Of a DNA stretch of 64,000 bases, positions 10,786-21,793 are shown piece after piece (position 1 is the first letter of the stretch; every line of letters begins with the position of its first letter). The notes under the pieces are model-generated. The model did not search any database. It saw only the letters and a program-made list of their open reading frames with translations, and was not told where the DNA came from. The stretch lies in NCBI RefSeq assembly GCF_000143415.4, contig NW_003314308.1, positions 1,344,654 through 1,408,653 of the forward strand, in the 5' to 3' direction. The translations under genes and the position numbers were made by a program. Source of the DNA: Selaginella moellendorffii. Taxonomy: Eukaryota > Streptophyta > Lycopodiopsida > Selaginellales > Selaginellaceae.

Positions 10786-11720
10786 CTAGTCGATAGCTCA
10801 GCCAAATATACATATCAAGAGCCTGGAGCTCACAATACGCGAGTTATAGCATGATGCAAAGCCGGACCAGCAAACCTTGTGTAGTTCCGCAGGTGTGAGA
10901 AGCTTCTTCAGTGGGATATTCCTATTGACCGCGTAGTTCCTAGCAAACTATGGAAAAGATAAAACAATGCTAGAAAACAAACATACGATATACCTCGAGT
11001 AAAGCTCCCATGATTATACGGTTATTTAGGCACGGGGCTGCACAAGCCGAACCATATAATCAAGTCGAAGCCAGCAAAAACGACGAGTGTTACCATTTAC
11101 AGAAAAGGAAGAATGTCCCTCGCTATCGCCAAAAGATATGTAGAGTCACACAGAAAGAACATTGAAGACACAATAACGATAGCATTGAACTTTTCCTGCA
11201 AAGGTGTATAAGTTAGAAAGCGAATCAGGCACAAAACATGAGCACACCAGTATAGCCGTGGGAAGTTCGGATAAAAGTACAGTACAGGCCTATTTGATCG
11301 AAAGATGGAAAAACTCCTGCAGCCTGAAAGAAGAGATAAAGAACAAAGGAAAATGTTTACGAAACAATCCAGTGACTGATCAAATGATACCTCGAGTGTG
11401 TCCTGAGTGCGTTCCAGCAGGTTCTGAATATCCACACAAGTTTATCTCTTTTGGCAGCACCACCAACAAAAGCCCGAGTGAAAGCGTATCCTCTTTTGGA
11501 GCTTCCGATCATCTGATCCAATCCACGAAACAAGGGAACATGATAAATAAACGAGAAAACCCTTGTTCTTGCCTGGATCTCGTCAATGACGGCACACTCG
11601 TGATGTCCGCCATCTCGACAGTCATCGCTGTGCTCCCTCGATCTCGTTGCGCTCCTGTCCAGTGAGAAGACTGCATGGTACATTGAGAAAACCTGATGAA
11701 CTCTTTCGGTTGCCAATCAG
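10786..11720 (-). pseudogene. Inverted SUV3 fragment
   Basis: A SUV3 copy in the opposite orientation to the others. From 3' to 5' of the gene it holds the YIWLSYRL exon (about 10800), the FARNYAVNRN exon (about 10930), a VPLMDS-region remnant (about 11090-11210), NLLERTQDTLE (about 11390-11425), SKRGYAFTRAF (about 11480-11510), and a piece containing CAVIDEIQART (about 11565-11600). The frame is interrupted several times and most of helicase-C is missing. It preserves CAG where the copy at 13.4 kb has a stop, which helps date that lesion. Confidence 0.7.
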
Positions 11721-11794
11721 CTCCTGCTCTTCTTTGAGAGCTGTTATTTGAGATCGGCGTCTCCATCGTCACACTATGGAGAAAAATCTGGAAG

Positions 11795-12110
11795 CGACTT
11801 AAGAAGCAAGTAGAACCAAATAGTCAGAAGTAAAAAGGAGATTTTGATTTGCACACCTGAGTTGTGGCCTACGAACGTCTTCAATTTGGTCATCTTGGCC
11901 GCTCGGGACTGCTGCCCAGGCGCTGCAAGCAAGTAAAGTAGCTCCAAGTGAATAAGAAAAGAATAACATCGAAGAAAGAAAAACGAGATTTTGATTTGAA
12001 GAAGAAAAACATCTTCCAACATGTGATCCACTGCAATCAGGAGCGCCTACATACCTCTGGACCGATCAAAGAATGCCGCTACCCAGGCGCTGCCAGCAGG
12101 CAAAGGCTAA
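11795..12110 (-). pseudogene. Small CYP51 exon 1 fragments, duplicated
   Basis: Two short stretches (about 11820-11930 and 11965-12100) both begin like the CYP51 intron 1 / exon 1 boundary (GAGATTTTGATTTG, compare 22908). They continue with degraded exon 1 pieces, including GACCGATCAA and CCCAGGCGCTG. Too decayed to encode anything. Confidence 0.45.
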
Positions 12111-12673
12111 CTTGAGGTGAGCATCTCCAAGGGAACGAAATCAACATAGAGCTACCTTGGGCGGGTTGAATCGAATCAGAAACACGGATAGAAAAGAGTG
12201 ATTTTTGGACGGACTTCAGAGCTAACCTCAGGCAGTCGGGCGTGAGCGGCCTCTTCTTGAGCGGCTAACATGAGATCCTCAAACGGCTTAAGAAGATACC
12301 TCGGGAGATCTCGCCGAGGCGCCGATGAGGAAGCTCATCTGCCTCCTCTCCACCGCAGTGCCGCCATGGCCAGATCTGGCCCTAAATCGTACAATTATGG
12401 CACCGTCCCTGCACCACATTGACCGCATGGCCGTCCATGTCACGAATCGAATCCACCTACTGGATATTCCTGAAAAAGCATTGTTTGTTAATAGGCACGT
12501 GGCTTTGTGTGCTAAACCCGTTGATCAGTGACCGAGGGTAATTATGTTTGTATTTTTTATATGGGATGGATGGATGGATGTAGAGGACTCGACTTATAAA
12601 AGGACGATCCTGCTCCAGCAAATCTCGTTTGCAAACGATCGCTAGGGTGGGATACTTAGGGCTCTTGGCAAGA

Positions 12674-14900
12674 ATGTGGGCAGCGGGGCTATGGCGGAGT
12701 CGTGGTTTGCAGTCTAACTTTTCTCTCTGCCTCATGAATGATTTGCTTGCTTGCTCAGCTGGATTGCGGCGCGCATTCAGCACCACAGCCCGGAAGATCC
12801 TTCTCGAGCTCACCGATATGACGTAAGTAGTTCTTGCGAGGAAAGGAATGATAACAATGTATGTGTTTGTGTGTTTCCAGTGTTCCTCACACTTGGTATC
12901 CTTACGCGCGGACGATGAAGAGGCGGATCATTCTCTACATTGGCCCGACCAACAGCGGCAAAACATTCACTGCCTTGCAAAGTCTCCAGCGAGCTTCTTC
13001 AGGTTTGCTTCTTCTTCCAAAGGCAAAAACATTTATACACTCGAAGAGGAAGAAAGAACTGTTTTCTTTCTTGCGCTACCTAATGCTTGGCTTCTCTCAT
13101 CCAGGAACTTACTGCGGTCCCTTGCGTCTCCTCGCCTGGAAGTGGCAGAGAAGCTCAACTCTCTCAATGTACCATGCAGTCTTCTCACTGGACAGGAGCG
13201 CAACGAAGTCGAGGGAGCACAGCACAAAGCGATGACTGTCGAGATGGCGGACATCACTCGCGAGTACGAGTGTGCCGTCATTGACGAGATCCAGGCAAGA
13301 ACAAAAATATTTCTCGTTTGTTTCTCATGTTTGTGTCTCAGATGATAGGATGCTCCAAAAGAGGATACGCTTTCACTCGCGCTTGGTTTGGTCTTGCTGC
13401 CAAAGAGATACACTTGTGTGGAGATCCGTGTGTAGTGGCTCTTATTCAGAACCTGCTGGAACGCACTTAGGATACACATGAGGTATTACTAGATCATTCA
13501 CTGGATGATTTCCTGATCTTTTTTCCCAGGTCAGGTGTTACCTCCGCTTGTACCTCTTAATGAACCTCTACGTGATATTAGACGTATTCGGGGCGGAGAT
13601 TGCATTGTAAGCTTCTCGCGTGATGAGATACACACCTACAAGGTAATATAGGTGGCGATTGGTTTGTAAGAAGATAAACGTTTTGTCGTTCATTTCAGCG
13701 AGACATTTGAGGCATTGCATCCGGCAATCAACTGCTCGGTCGTGTATGGATCTCTTCCTCCAGAGACTCGCACCAAACAGGTAACGCTATCAGGCATTTA
13801 TACGAGTTCTTCCTTTCCTTTTTTTTTTATTTCGCTCTGTGATTGAAAAACGGGTCTTTATTTCTCGGCTTTCAGCAAGGCCGACGAGGACTTTAGCATA
13901 CTTGTCGCCAGCGACGCGATCGGGATGGGTCTAAATCTTAATATCCAGCATCATCTTCACGAAGCTGGACAAGTTCGATGGCATCGCTCGCTGCTACCTC
14001 AGTGTCATGCAAGTGAAGCAAATTGCAGGTATGGATGGTCTCACATTTTAAACGACTTCACTCCTATCACTTGTGTGACAGGCCGAGCTGGAAGATATCA
14101 AATAGGCCTGTGCTGTAGCTTTTATCCGAACTTCCCGTTTTCGGCTATACTGGTGTGCTCGTGTTTTGCGCTTGATTCGCTTTCTAACTTGTACACCTTT
14201 GCAGGAAAAGTTCATTGCTACCGTTACTGTGTCTTCAATGTTCTTTCTGTGTGACTCTACAAATCTTTTGGCGATAGCGAGGATGCTTGACGACATTCCA
14301 CTGCCCATGGATTCCCGTTTCCTTTTCTGTACATGGTAACACTCGTCGTTTTTGCTGGCTTCAACTCAATGCGCTTGTGCAGCCCCGTGGGTAAAGATAA
14401 CGGTATAATCATGGTAGCTTTACTCGAGGTATGGTTGTTCCACAATATCGTATGTTTGCTTTCTAGCATTGTTTTATCTTTTCCATAGTTTGCTAGGAAC
14501 TATGCGGTCAATAGGAGTGTCCCACTGAAGAGGCTTCTAACACCTGCAACAATGTGAGTCCCAAGCACACAAAAGGATCTAGCGGAACTGGAGTCCGTAC
14601 ACAAGGTTCGCTTGTCTGGCTTTGCAACCTGTTATAACTCGCTCCAGGTTCTTGATATGTATATTTGGCTGAGCTATCGACTGGAGGACGCGTTCGTCGA
14701 TCGTGATCGCACAGAAACACCTGTGCAGCGCGTAAGATCTCTTTGTGTCAGCTTGCATTCCAACTGATCTTGTCCACTCCAGATTGATCGAGCAGGCACT
14801 GAGCTGTCGAGCCGGAAGGCTGCCAAGCGCGAACTGATCCAGAATCTCATCGAGGAAGGGCGTTTGCCAGAGGATGAAACCCCCGGAGCTCAGCGCGCGA
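12674..14900 (+). pseudogene. Near full-length SUV3 helicase pseudogene
   Basis: The only SUV3 copy with the 5' part inside the window. The first exon (ATG 12674) encodes an Arg-rich leader ending near RAFSTTARKILLELTDMT, like a mitochondrial transit peptide. The next exon holds motif I (YIGPTNSGKT, about 12935-12965), then LLTGQERNE, ECAVIDEIQ (motif II region, about 13265-13293) and IHLCGDP. It is broken: a stop replaces CAG after NLLERT (about 13469); one base is inserted in the exon starting at about 13699; two bases are lost in GLNLNIQ at about 13949; and some 185 bp covering most of the segment after GRAGR is deleted at about 14098. The 3' end continues into F-box gene 2. Confidence 0.8.
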
Positions 14901-14993
14901 GTATGTGCAACCTCAACATAGGACAAGTTGATAACTTTTGTTTAACGGTGGAAAACATTTTAAAAACCATCGCCACATTTTTAGGTTTGTGGA

Positions 14994-16073
14994 ATGGGGA
15001 GGAAGGCATGGGCGATGGTGATGTGCTGCGAAGAGCTGGTAGCTCTGATCGTCACGTATCTGGGTCGGCGGGATCTGGCACGGTGCTGTAGCGTCTCCAA
15101 GCTGTGGAACCAGTGCTGCCGCTGGCAGCTCGCCCACGGCCGCGGATTAGGGTTTCTCATCGCCCCTACCGAAGGATCCAAGCTATGGATGTGCGATTCC
15201 AACACTGGGGAGGAGCAGTGGGTGCCTCTAGGTCTCTCTGATTCGGCTGTGCTGGGAGCTTGCGAAGGATTGGTGCTTATAGAATCGGGTGGGGTGCTGG
15301 CGATTGGCGAGCCCAGCGTGAAGCGGTGGAAGCTCTTGTGGAGGCCGCGGATTGATGCAATATCGGCTTGGCTGGGTCGTGTGCAAGGCCAGCTTCTCAT
15401 CCTCATCATCGACAAGTCCGGCGCCGTGCAAAAGTACGATTTCGCCAACGATTCTTGGATAGATGTTTGCCGCCCGTCGAGGAGGATCGCTCTTATGGAG
15501 GAATGCGTCTTAATCAGGGGCGGCTGCTACAGGCTCTTCGAAAAGTTGACGCATGGCCATGACTACGTGTTTGATGATATTTACAAGCTGGATCTGAGGC
15601 GTGGAGTGTGGGACAAGATGAACATGAGACGTGAATCTGTTCGCAAATTCGAGTGCCTCCGGATAGAGAAAAAGGTGGTAGAATGGCGAGGCAAGGCCCT
15701 CATGTATACTCTTAAGGTGTTTGACCAGGAGGAGGAGCTACGAGAGGGCAGGGGATTCGACACTCCAAGACTGTATGAGCTACTGGTTGATAAGGGAAAG
15801 GTGGTGGAGCTCCCGACGCGGCTGGACGCAGCCATCCTGAACCCTTACAAGTACGAGGTGGTGTCTGATGACTATGACCTCTTTTGGATAACTGGAGACA
15901 GAAATGTGTTCAAGTATTCGGTGGCCGATTTGTCCTTCAACAAGCTGGTTCTGGACTCTGATGCTGCGCCGAATTTATACCTCCCGAGAGCTTTCTTCTA
16001 TATTCCTGACGGTGGGGAGGCCTTGTCTCGCAACATCTTGTCACATTTGCCTGATGTACCACATGATTATTAG
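14994..16073 (+). CDS. F-box family protein 2 (359 aa)
   Basis: Intact single-exon paralogue of F-box gene 1 and its closest relative. The two differ at few positions, mainly one region near residue 278 (AAILNPYKYEVV here against AANVLSPELPEVV in gene 1). The F-box (EELVALIVTYLGRRDLARC) and the SHLPDVPHDY end are identical. The matching flanks on both sides (SUV3 3' exons before, about 200 bp after) show that a block of about 1.9 kb was duplicated, not only the gene. Predicted role: SCF adaptor, substrate unknown. Confidence 0.85.
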   Translation: MGRKAWAMVMCCEELVALIVTYLGRRDLARCCSVSKLWNQCCRWQLAHGRGLGFLIAPTEGSKLWMCDSNTGEEQWVPLGLSDSAVLGACEGLVLIESGGVLAIGEPSVKRWKLLWRPRIDAISAWLGRVQGQLLILIIDKSGAVQKYDFANDSWIDVCRPSRRIALMEECVLIRGGCYRLFEKLTHGHDYVFDDIYKLDLRRGVWDKMNMRRESVRKFECLRIEKKVVEWRGKALMYTLKVFDQEEELREGRGFDTPRLYELLVDKGKVVELPTRLDAAILNPYKYEVVSDDYDLFWITGDRNVFKYSVADLSFNKLVLDSDAAPNLYLPRAFFYIPDGGEALSRNILSHLPDVPHDY

Positions 16074-16399
16074 AGCATTGTGTCGTAGTGTCACCCGGAG
16101 GTGCATTCATTTTCTCATTCGTGGAAATACACTTCCCAAGGTGACGGTTCTTTACTTGGACTTCATCAAGTCGAGTGTGATTTACTGTGATGGGGTTGTG
16201 GGTTCTGGGAACTGGGACGCCAAGTGACGAATGGCTCCGGGTGCTAGACGTGGAATTTCTTTTGCAGATGAGAGACCTGCATCCATGGTTACCAAGTCCA
16301 ACAGATTTGTAGCGGCCAACAATTTATGTGATTTATTTGTGAGCACACAACATGTCAGCGCAAGTCCAGGTCAGCAAAAACGAGAATATTTTACGGTAG

Positions 16400-16578
16400 A
16401 GCTGCCGCCAGGAGATCATCGCGCAGAGAGATTGGTGTTTCGAGAGATTTGCGAATCCAACGTTTTCTCGTGGAACATCTTGGCCGGAGCATATGCCCAG
16501 AGCGGGCATAAAGAAAGTTTTCGACGAGATATACTGAGGAAATGTCACATGGTGTCGAGCATGGTTTTTCTTCGATAG
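16400..16578 (+). pseudogene. PPR fragment, plus strand
   Basis: An isolated pair of partial PPR motifs (NVFSWNILAGAYAQSGHKE, about 16458-16514), in the opposite direction to the PPR pseudogene that follows. No continuation in any frame. Confidence 0.5.
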
Positions 16579-16599
16579 GAAGCAATCTGTTTGTCCAGA

Positions 16600-17960
16600 T
16601 GGTCAAGGTTAGTCAATCGTGGTAAACGGCGGCCATGAGCGCGTAAGCCGAGGAGCACGTTCTTTCTCTTGGACATTGAGGAGCTCCTCACGTCCAAGAG
16701 AAAGAACGTGCTCCTCGGCTTACGACCCTCGCTACACCCACGTGCCCAGGTCTCCTGCTCGCGTCGATCACACTGCCCTTTCTGCGTCGCATCGGCTAAG
16801 TCCCACGACGAGAGCGCTCCAGGAGATGAGACCTCCCGACGACGAGGAAGAGGCGAAGAATCTCTCGGCCTCGTCCATGCTGCCGCATCGCCCATACGCA
16901 TCCACCAGGCAGCTCGCCACGACCGGGTCGATGAGATCTCGCCCCAATTCATGGCTCGCGCGGTCGATCTCGGCGTGGAGCTTGCGAATTCCTTCCAGAT
17001 TCATCGCAGTGGGACGATCGAGCGAGATGACCGCATCGCCGCGAGCAGTGCCAGGGACTCCTGGGGCTGGCCATAGCCGAGGATCAAAACGTTCCAAGGC
17101 GCCGGGTCTTCGTCCCGGCGAAGATCCTATGCGCCTCGATCGTGCTCCACACTTGGAGTACATATTGAGGCCACGAATCGATCCAGCTTCACGCTCAGAC
17201 CGCGAGCTGTCGCGTGGATCGTCTCCACTTTGATCACACAAACACCTCCATCGCTATCGATGGATTCGGGGATTCGGGATGATTGCTCGCTGGCAGCCAT
17301 GCTCGTGCACGCATTGGCGGCCGCGACGATCGTCCCAAAAATCTCTCTTTTCGATCTATCCAGCATCGTCATCTGCGAGAAGACATCCAGCGCCATCGCT
17401 GCCTGGCAACTGGATTGGCGATGATCAAACTTGTCAAGCACCGCTCGAGCTAGATCCACGCTTCCACACTTTGCGTAGAGATCCACCAGCGTGCTCGCGA
17501 CGAACACGTCCAGATCAAAACCTCTCTTTGCTGCCTCGCTGTGGAGAAATATAGCTCGCACCATCTTCATCGCCGCCAACTTTCCAGAAAATTTCGCCGT
17601 TCTTCCCTCGCGGCCAGCCCAGAACACGACTTGAGCGCCCACAAAACTCCTGGCACTGGATCGATTGGTGCTGCTCGCCATGAATTCTTGGAACAGTTCT
17701 AATCCCGAGATCATGGAAGTCCACGAGACAACGTCGAGGTTTCCATTCCTCGAAGATCATCCGAGCGGCAGGATTTCCCATACGCGTCGACGTCGACCAA
17801 AGCGCTGGCGACGAGCACGTCTGTGTGCCATCCGGCTTGCTCGCACCAAGCTCTTGATTTGGAGCTCACGCGATCAAGAAAATCGGTTTTCTCGATCGCT
17901 GCTAGCTTGCTGCAAGCTTTGAGAGCCGCCAGAAACGTCGCGCCGTCTGATCTGCGAGTT
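16600..17960 (-). pseudogene. Decayed PPR gene, copy 2
   Basis: Same motif order as the copy at 5.3-7.0 kb: VASTLVDLYAKCGSVDLARAV (about 17455-17515), TIVAAANACTSM (about 17300-17335) and SCLVDAYGRCGSMDEAERFF (about 16855-16915), in different frames. It has its own indels, including loss of the central motif TAPTVVSWNSL, and an inverted duplication at its end (16642-16724). It lies 3' of F-box gene 2, as copy 1 lies 3' of F-box gene 1. Confidence 0.7.
16642..16724. repeat. Perfect 33-bp inverted repeat (hairpin)
   Basis: Positions 16642-16674 and 16692-16724 are exact reverse complements, separated by 17 bases. The spacer itself contains the palindrome GAGGAGCTCCTC. The related PPR pseudogene at 5310-5380 has one arm only, so the second arm is a local inverted duplication. 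Confidence 0.9.
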
Positions 17961-18351
17961 GGAGCAATTGTAAAGCCATTTAAATGGCTTGCGTACCTTC
18001 GAAAATCCATGGCGCCCCACAGCACACGCGCCATAGCCATGGTCTTATCTAACGGTACGGAGTGCCAGAGAATGTCTCTCCGTCTTCGACAAACATACTA
18101 CACTCCATTGTCCAAATCGTGGAAGACATTGAACACTCTGCACAAGCTCTTAGACTACTGTGATCGCAGCATTTCCCGGAATAGGCATCCCTCAATCTTG
18201 ACAACAATGCTCAACAATGCTGCACGAAGAAGCCACGGAACCTTCGTCCTTCCTTAAACTCCGACCTTTCCTGACCTGTGTCCTTTTAAACCGCTCAAGC
18301 GTGAACTGATCCAGAATCTCAGCAACTCGAAACATTTTGGGTTTAAACGGA
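17961..18351. other. Mosaic of small fragments before F-box gene 3
   Basis: Holds a piece matching 7120-7210 (around AGCCATTTAAATGGCT), a short CYP51 exon 2 antisense stretch (CTCCATTGTCCAAATCGTGG, about 18102) and part of the last SUV3 exon (GCGTGAACTGATCCAGAATCTC, about 18299). No open gene. It may act as the promoter region of F-box gene 3. Confidence 0.5.
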
Positions 18352-19410
18352 ATGGCGAGGAAGGCATGGGCGATGGTGGTGTGCTGCGAAGAGCTGGTAG
18401 CTCTGATCGTCACAAATCTGGGTCGGCGGGATCTGGGACGCTACTGCAGCGTCTCCAAGTTATGGAACCAATGCTGCCGCTGGCAGCTCGCCCACGGTCG
18501 CGGATTAGGGTTTCTCATCGCCCCTGCCGAAGGATCTAAGCTATGGATGTGCGATTCCAACTCTGGGGAGGAGCAGTGGGTGCCACTAGGTATCTCTGAT
18601 TCAGCTGTGCTGGGAACTTGCGAGGGATTGGTGCTTATAGAATCGGGTGGGGTGCTGGCGATTGGCGAGCCCAGCGTGAAGCGGTGGAAGCTCTTGTGGA
18701 GGCCGCGGATTGATGCAATATCGGCTTGGCTGGGTCGTGTGCAAGGCCAGCTTCTCATCCTCATCATCGACAAGTCCGGCGCCGTGCAAAAGTACGATTT
18801 CGCCAGCGATTCTTGGATAGATGTTTGCCGCCCGTCGAGGAGGATCGCTCTAATGGAGGAATGCGTCTTAATCAGGGGCGGCTGCTACAGGCTCTTTCGA
18901 AAGCATCGCACGTTTGATGGCATTTACAAGTTGGATCTGAGGCGTGGAGTGTGGGACAAGATGCACCTGAGCCGTGAATCTGCCCGCAAATTCGAGTTCG
19001 GGACAGAAAAAAAGGTGGTGGAATGGCGAGGCAAGACCCTCATGTACAGCCTTAAGGTGTTTGACCAGGAGGAAGAGCTACGAGAGTGCAGGGGATTCGA
19101 TACTCCAAGACTGTATGAGCTACTGGTTGATGAGGGAAAGGTGGTGGAGCTTCCGACGCGGCTGGATGCAGCCAATATCCTGAGCCCTGAGTTGGCCGAG
19201 GTGGTGTCTGATGACTATGACCTCTTTTGGATAACTGGAGACAGAGATGTGTTCAAGTATTCGGTGGTGGACTCGTTCTTTAACAAGCTGGTACAGGGCT
19301 CTGATCCTGCGCCAATCGATGCGGGAGCTTTCTTCTATATTCCTGACGGTGGGGAGGCCTTGTCTCGCAACATTTTGTCACATTTGCCTGATGTACCACA
19401 TGATTATTAG
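18352..19410 (+). CDS. F-box family protein 3 (352 aa)
   Basis: Intact single-exon F-box paralogue. The start MARKAWAM was chosen to align with the other members; an ATG five codons earlier (18337) is possible. The F-box is EELVALIVTNLGRRDLGRY. It differs from genes 1 and 2 by FRKHRTFDGIYKLD in place of FEKLTHGHDY, and shares that form with gene 4, so 3 and 4 are one subgroup. The C-terminus is SHLPDVPHDY. Predicted SCF adaptor; substrate unknown. Confidence 0.85.
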   Translation: MARKAWAMVVCCEELVALIVTNLGRRDLGRYCSVSKLWNQCCRWQLAHGRGLGFLIAPAEGSKLWMCDSNSGEEQWVPLGISDSAVLGTCEGLVLIESGGVLAIGEPSVKRWKLLWRPRIDAISAWLGRVQGQLLILIIDKSGAVQKYDFASDSWIDVCRPSRRIALMEECVLIRGGCYRLFRKHRTFDGIYKLDLRRGVWDKMHLSRESARKFEFGTEKKVVEWRGKTLMYSLKVFDQEEELRECRGFDTPRLYELLVDEGKVVELPTRLDAANILSPELAEVVSDDYDLFWITGDRDVFKYSVVDSFFNKLVQGSDPAPIDAGAFFYIPDGGEALSRNILSHLPDVPHDY

Positions 19411-19489
19411 AGCTTCGCGCGAGTGGTCGTAATCACAACTCTGAGCTTCTCGATCTGGAGTTGCCAAGAAGGTGAGTGGTTCCTTATAT

Positions 19490-20010
19490 AGAAGTACAGA
19501 AGACTGATTCTACATCACTTCCACCATCGCGTTCCAATCAATCTCCGGGAACCAACTCCATTTGCTCCACGACCTGCAGGTTTCTCCGAAGCAGCCATGG
19601 CGGGCGCCACCGGAGGTCAAGAAGAATGGGACAGCCTTGTCCTCTTCTCGGCCCGGAGCAAAGGTTTCGAAATCGATCTTTGTAGACGTGAGGCAGCCTG
19701 TTTGCAAACGATGGAGACGTCGCAACAATTTGGCCTGCGGGAATGTTATACTCAGATTAGTGATCATGGATCTTTGTGGCAGTAGCGCATCAGCGTGATG
19801 AAGGCGGATGCAATTTCAGTGCCTCCTTCATGCAGCGGTGCAACACGTCCATCTCGCTCACGATATCATAGTCAAGCTTTTAGCCATCCTCGGTGGTGGA
19901 GCGCCCAGTGGCACAGTACTTGGAATCAATGAAAACCTGGGGCATGTCCGTAAATCGATCGAAGACGCTGTCCAGCTCCTTTCGAGCTCGGTCTCTCCGT
20001 CGGTGAGCAA
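19490..20010 (-). pseudogene. CYP51 exon 2-3 fragment
   Basis: A shortened minus-strand copy of the CYP51 C-terminal half. It contains the FPEIDWNAM end (about 19520-19545), the PGREEDKAVPF segment (about 19625-19660) with a damaged heme loop, and exon 2 remnants around 19890-19990. Deletions join distant parts and the frame changes repeatedly. It follows F-box gene 3, as the intact CYP51 follows gene 4. Confidence 0.75.
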
Positions 20011-20084
20011 GAGACGGTGAGCAAGACGCTGATCAATCCATGGTCCCAGCTGGAAAGCTTATTGTCAGCGTAGCCGGCCACCGA

Positions 20085-20500
20085 GAGTGGCAAAGACACA
20101 AACAACTATGTCGCGAACTCTCTGATCGGTATGTACGCGAAATGTGACAGGATGGCCGAAGCTCGCCGTGTTTTCGATAACCGTTGTTTCATGGAACTCT
20201 CTCATCCTACGAGCGTGAATCTCCAAGTCTTTGAATCGAGCAGCGGACTTGAGATCGAAGATCACCGATGAGACCAGAGGATCTGATGAAAGAATGTGTG
20301 TTCCAGGCAGCACTGATGCTGCTTCTCTTGAAGTTTTCATGTGTGATCTGCCAAGAAAGAAGAAGAGCTTACTAACATCCTATAGAGAAAATATCTTACC
20401 TCGAAAATCTATGGTAGCCGCTACCACATTTCTTGCAAATCGGAGAGTAGATCTTCTCACGCTCATGTTGTGTTTGAGCAATTTTAAACCTTCGAAAATC
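20085..20500. pseudogene. PPR remnants of mixed orientation
   Basis: About 20090-20200 encodes, on the plus strand, NSLIGMYAKCDRMAEARRVFD, a PPR motif that is on the minus strand in the copy at 6.7 kb. The following 20210-20340 matches 6840-6950 in the same orientation as there. One of the two parts has therefore been inverted. Confidence 0.55.
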
Positions 20501-20568
20501 CATTGCGCATTCTTCGTAATGGCAGGATGGATTTAGTGCCCTATCGAGCAGGCACTAGTCGGCCTATA

Positions 20569-21636
20569 ATGGCGAGAAAGGCATGGGCGATGGTGGTGTG
20601 CTGCGAAGAGCTGGTAGCTCTGATCGTCACAAATTTGGGTCGGCGGGATCTGGCACGGTGCTGCAGCGTCTCCAAGCTATGGAACCGATGCTGCCGCTGG
20701 CAGCTCGCCCATGGGCGCGGATTAGGGTTTCTCATCGCCGCGGCCAAAGGATCCAAACTATGGATGTGCGATTCCAACACTGGGGAGGAGCAGTGGGCGC
20801 CGCTAGGCATCGCTCATTCGGAGGTGGTGGGAACTTGCGAAGGATTGGTGCTTATAGAATCGGGTGGGGTGCTGGCGATTGGCGAGCCCAGCGTCAAGCG
20901 ATGGAAGCTCTTGTGGAGGCCGCGGATCGACACAAAATCGGCTTGGCTGGGTCGTGTGCATGGCCAGCTTCTCATCCTCATCATCGATAAGTCCGGCGCC
21001 GTGCAAAAGTACGATTGTGCCACAGACTCCTGGATAGATGTTTGCCGCCCGTCGAGGAGGATCGCTCTTATGGAGGAATGCGTCTTAATCAGGGGCGGCT
21101 GCTACAGGCTCTTTCGAAAACATCGCACGTTTGATGGCATTTACAAGTTGGATCTGAGGCGTGGAGTGTGGGACAAGATGCACATGAGCCGTAAATCTAC
21201 CCACAAATTCGAGTACCTCATGGTAAGCCAAAAGGTGGTGGAATGGCGAGGCAAGGCCCTCATGTATACTCTTAAGCTGTTTGACCGGGAGGAGGAGCTC
21301 CGAGAGGGCAGGGCATTTGACACTCCAAGACTGTATGAGCTACTGGCTGACGAGGGAAAGGTGGTGGAGCTTCCGACGCGGCTGGACGCAGCCATGCTGA
21401 ACCCTTACCAGTACGAGCTGGTGTCTGATGACTATGACCTCTTTTGGATAACTCGAAAGAGAGACGTGGTCAAGTATTCGGTGGTGGATTCGTCTTTCGA
21501 CAAGCTGGCACAGGGCTTTGATACTGCGCCGAATTTGTTACTCGAGGCGGGAGCTTACTACTATATTCCTGACGGTGGGGAAGCTCTGTCTCGCAACATT
21601 TTGTCACATTTGCCCGATTTACCACATGATTATTAG
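20569..21636 (+). CDS. F-box family protein 4 (355 aa)
   Basis: Intact single-exon F-box paralogue, start MARKAWAM (an ATG 22 codons upstream at 20503 is less likely because the extension is not shared). F-box EELVALIVTNLGRRDLARC; end SHLPDLPHDY. It converges on the CYP51 gene, whose stop is 157 bp away. The broken F-box at 7.3 kb is most like this one in its 3' half and also has a CYP51 tail behind it. Predicted SCF ubiquitin-ligase adaptor. Confidence 0.85.
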   Translation: MARKAWAMVVCCEELVALIVTNLGRRDLARCCSVSKLWNRCCRWQLAHGRGLGFLIAAAKGSKLWMCDSNTGEEQWAPLGIAHSEVVGTCEGLVLIESGGVLAIGEPSVKRWKLLWRPRIDTKSAWLGRVHGQLLILIIDKSGAVQKYDCATDSWIDVCRPSRRIALMEECVLIRGGCYRLFRKHRTFDGIYKLDLRRGVWDKMHMSRKSTHKFEYLMVSQKVVEWRGKALMYTLKLFDREEELREGRAFDTPRLYELLADEGKVVELPTRLDAAMLNPYQYELVSDDYDLFWITRKRDVVKYSVVDSSFDKLAQGFDTAPNLLLEAGAYYYIPDGGEALSRNILSHLPDLPHDY

Positions 21637-21793
21637 AGCTTTGCACGAGTGTTCGTAGTTTCTTCTCTAAAGCTCGAGCTTCTTGAGCATGAAATGTGTC
21701 CTCTTTTGTTTTGTAAAGATAGAAAAAGTGAAAAACAAAGAACCAAGACTGGTTCCTTATATAAAAATACAAAAGGTTGATTCTTCAGAATGA

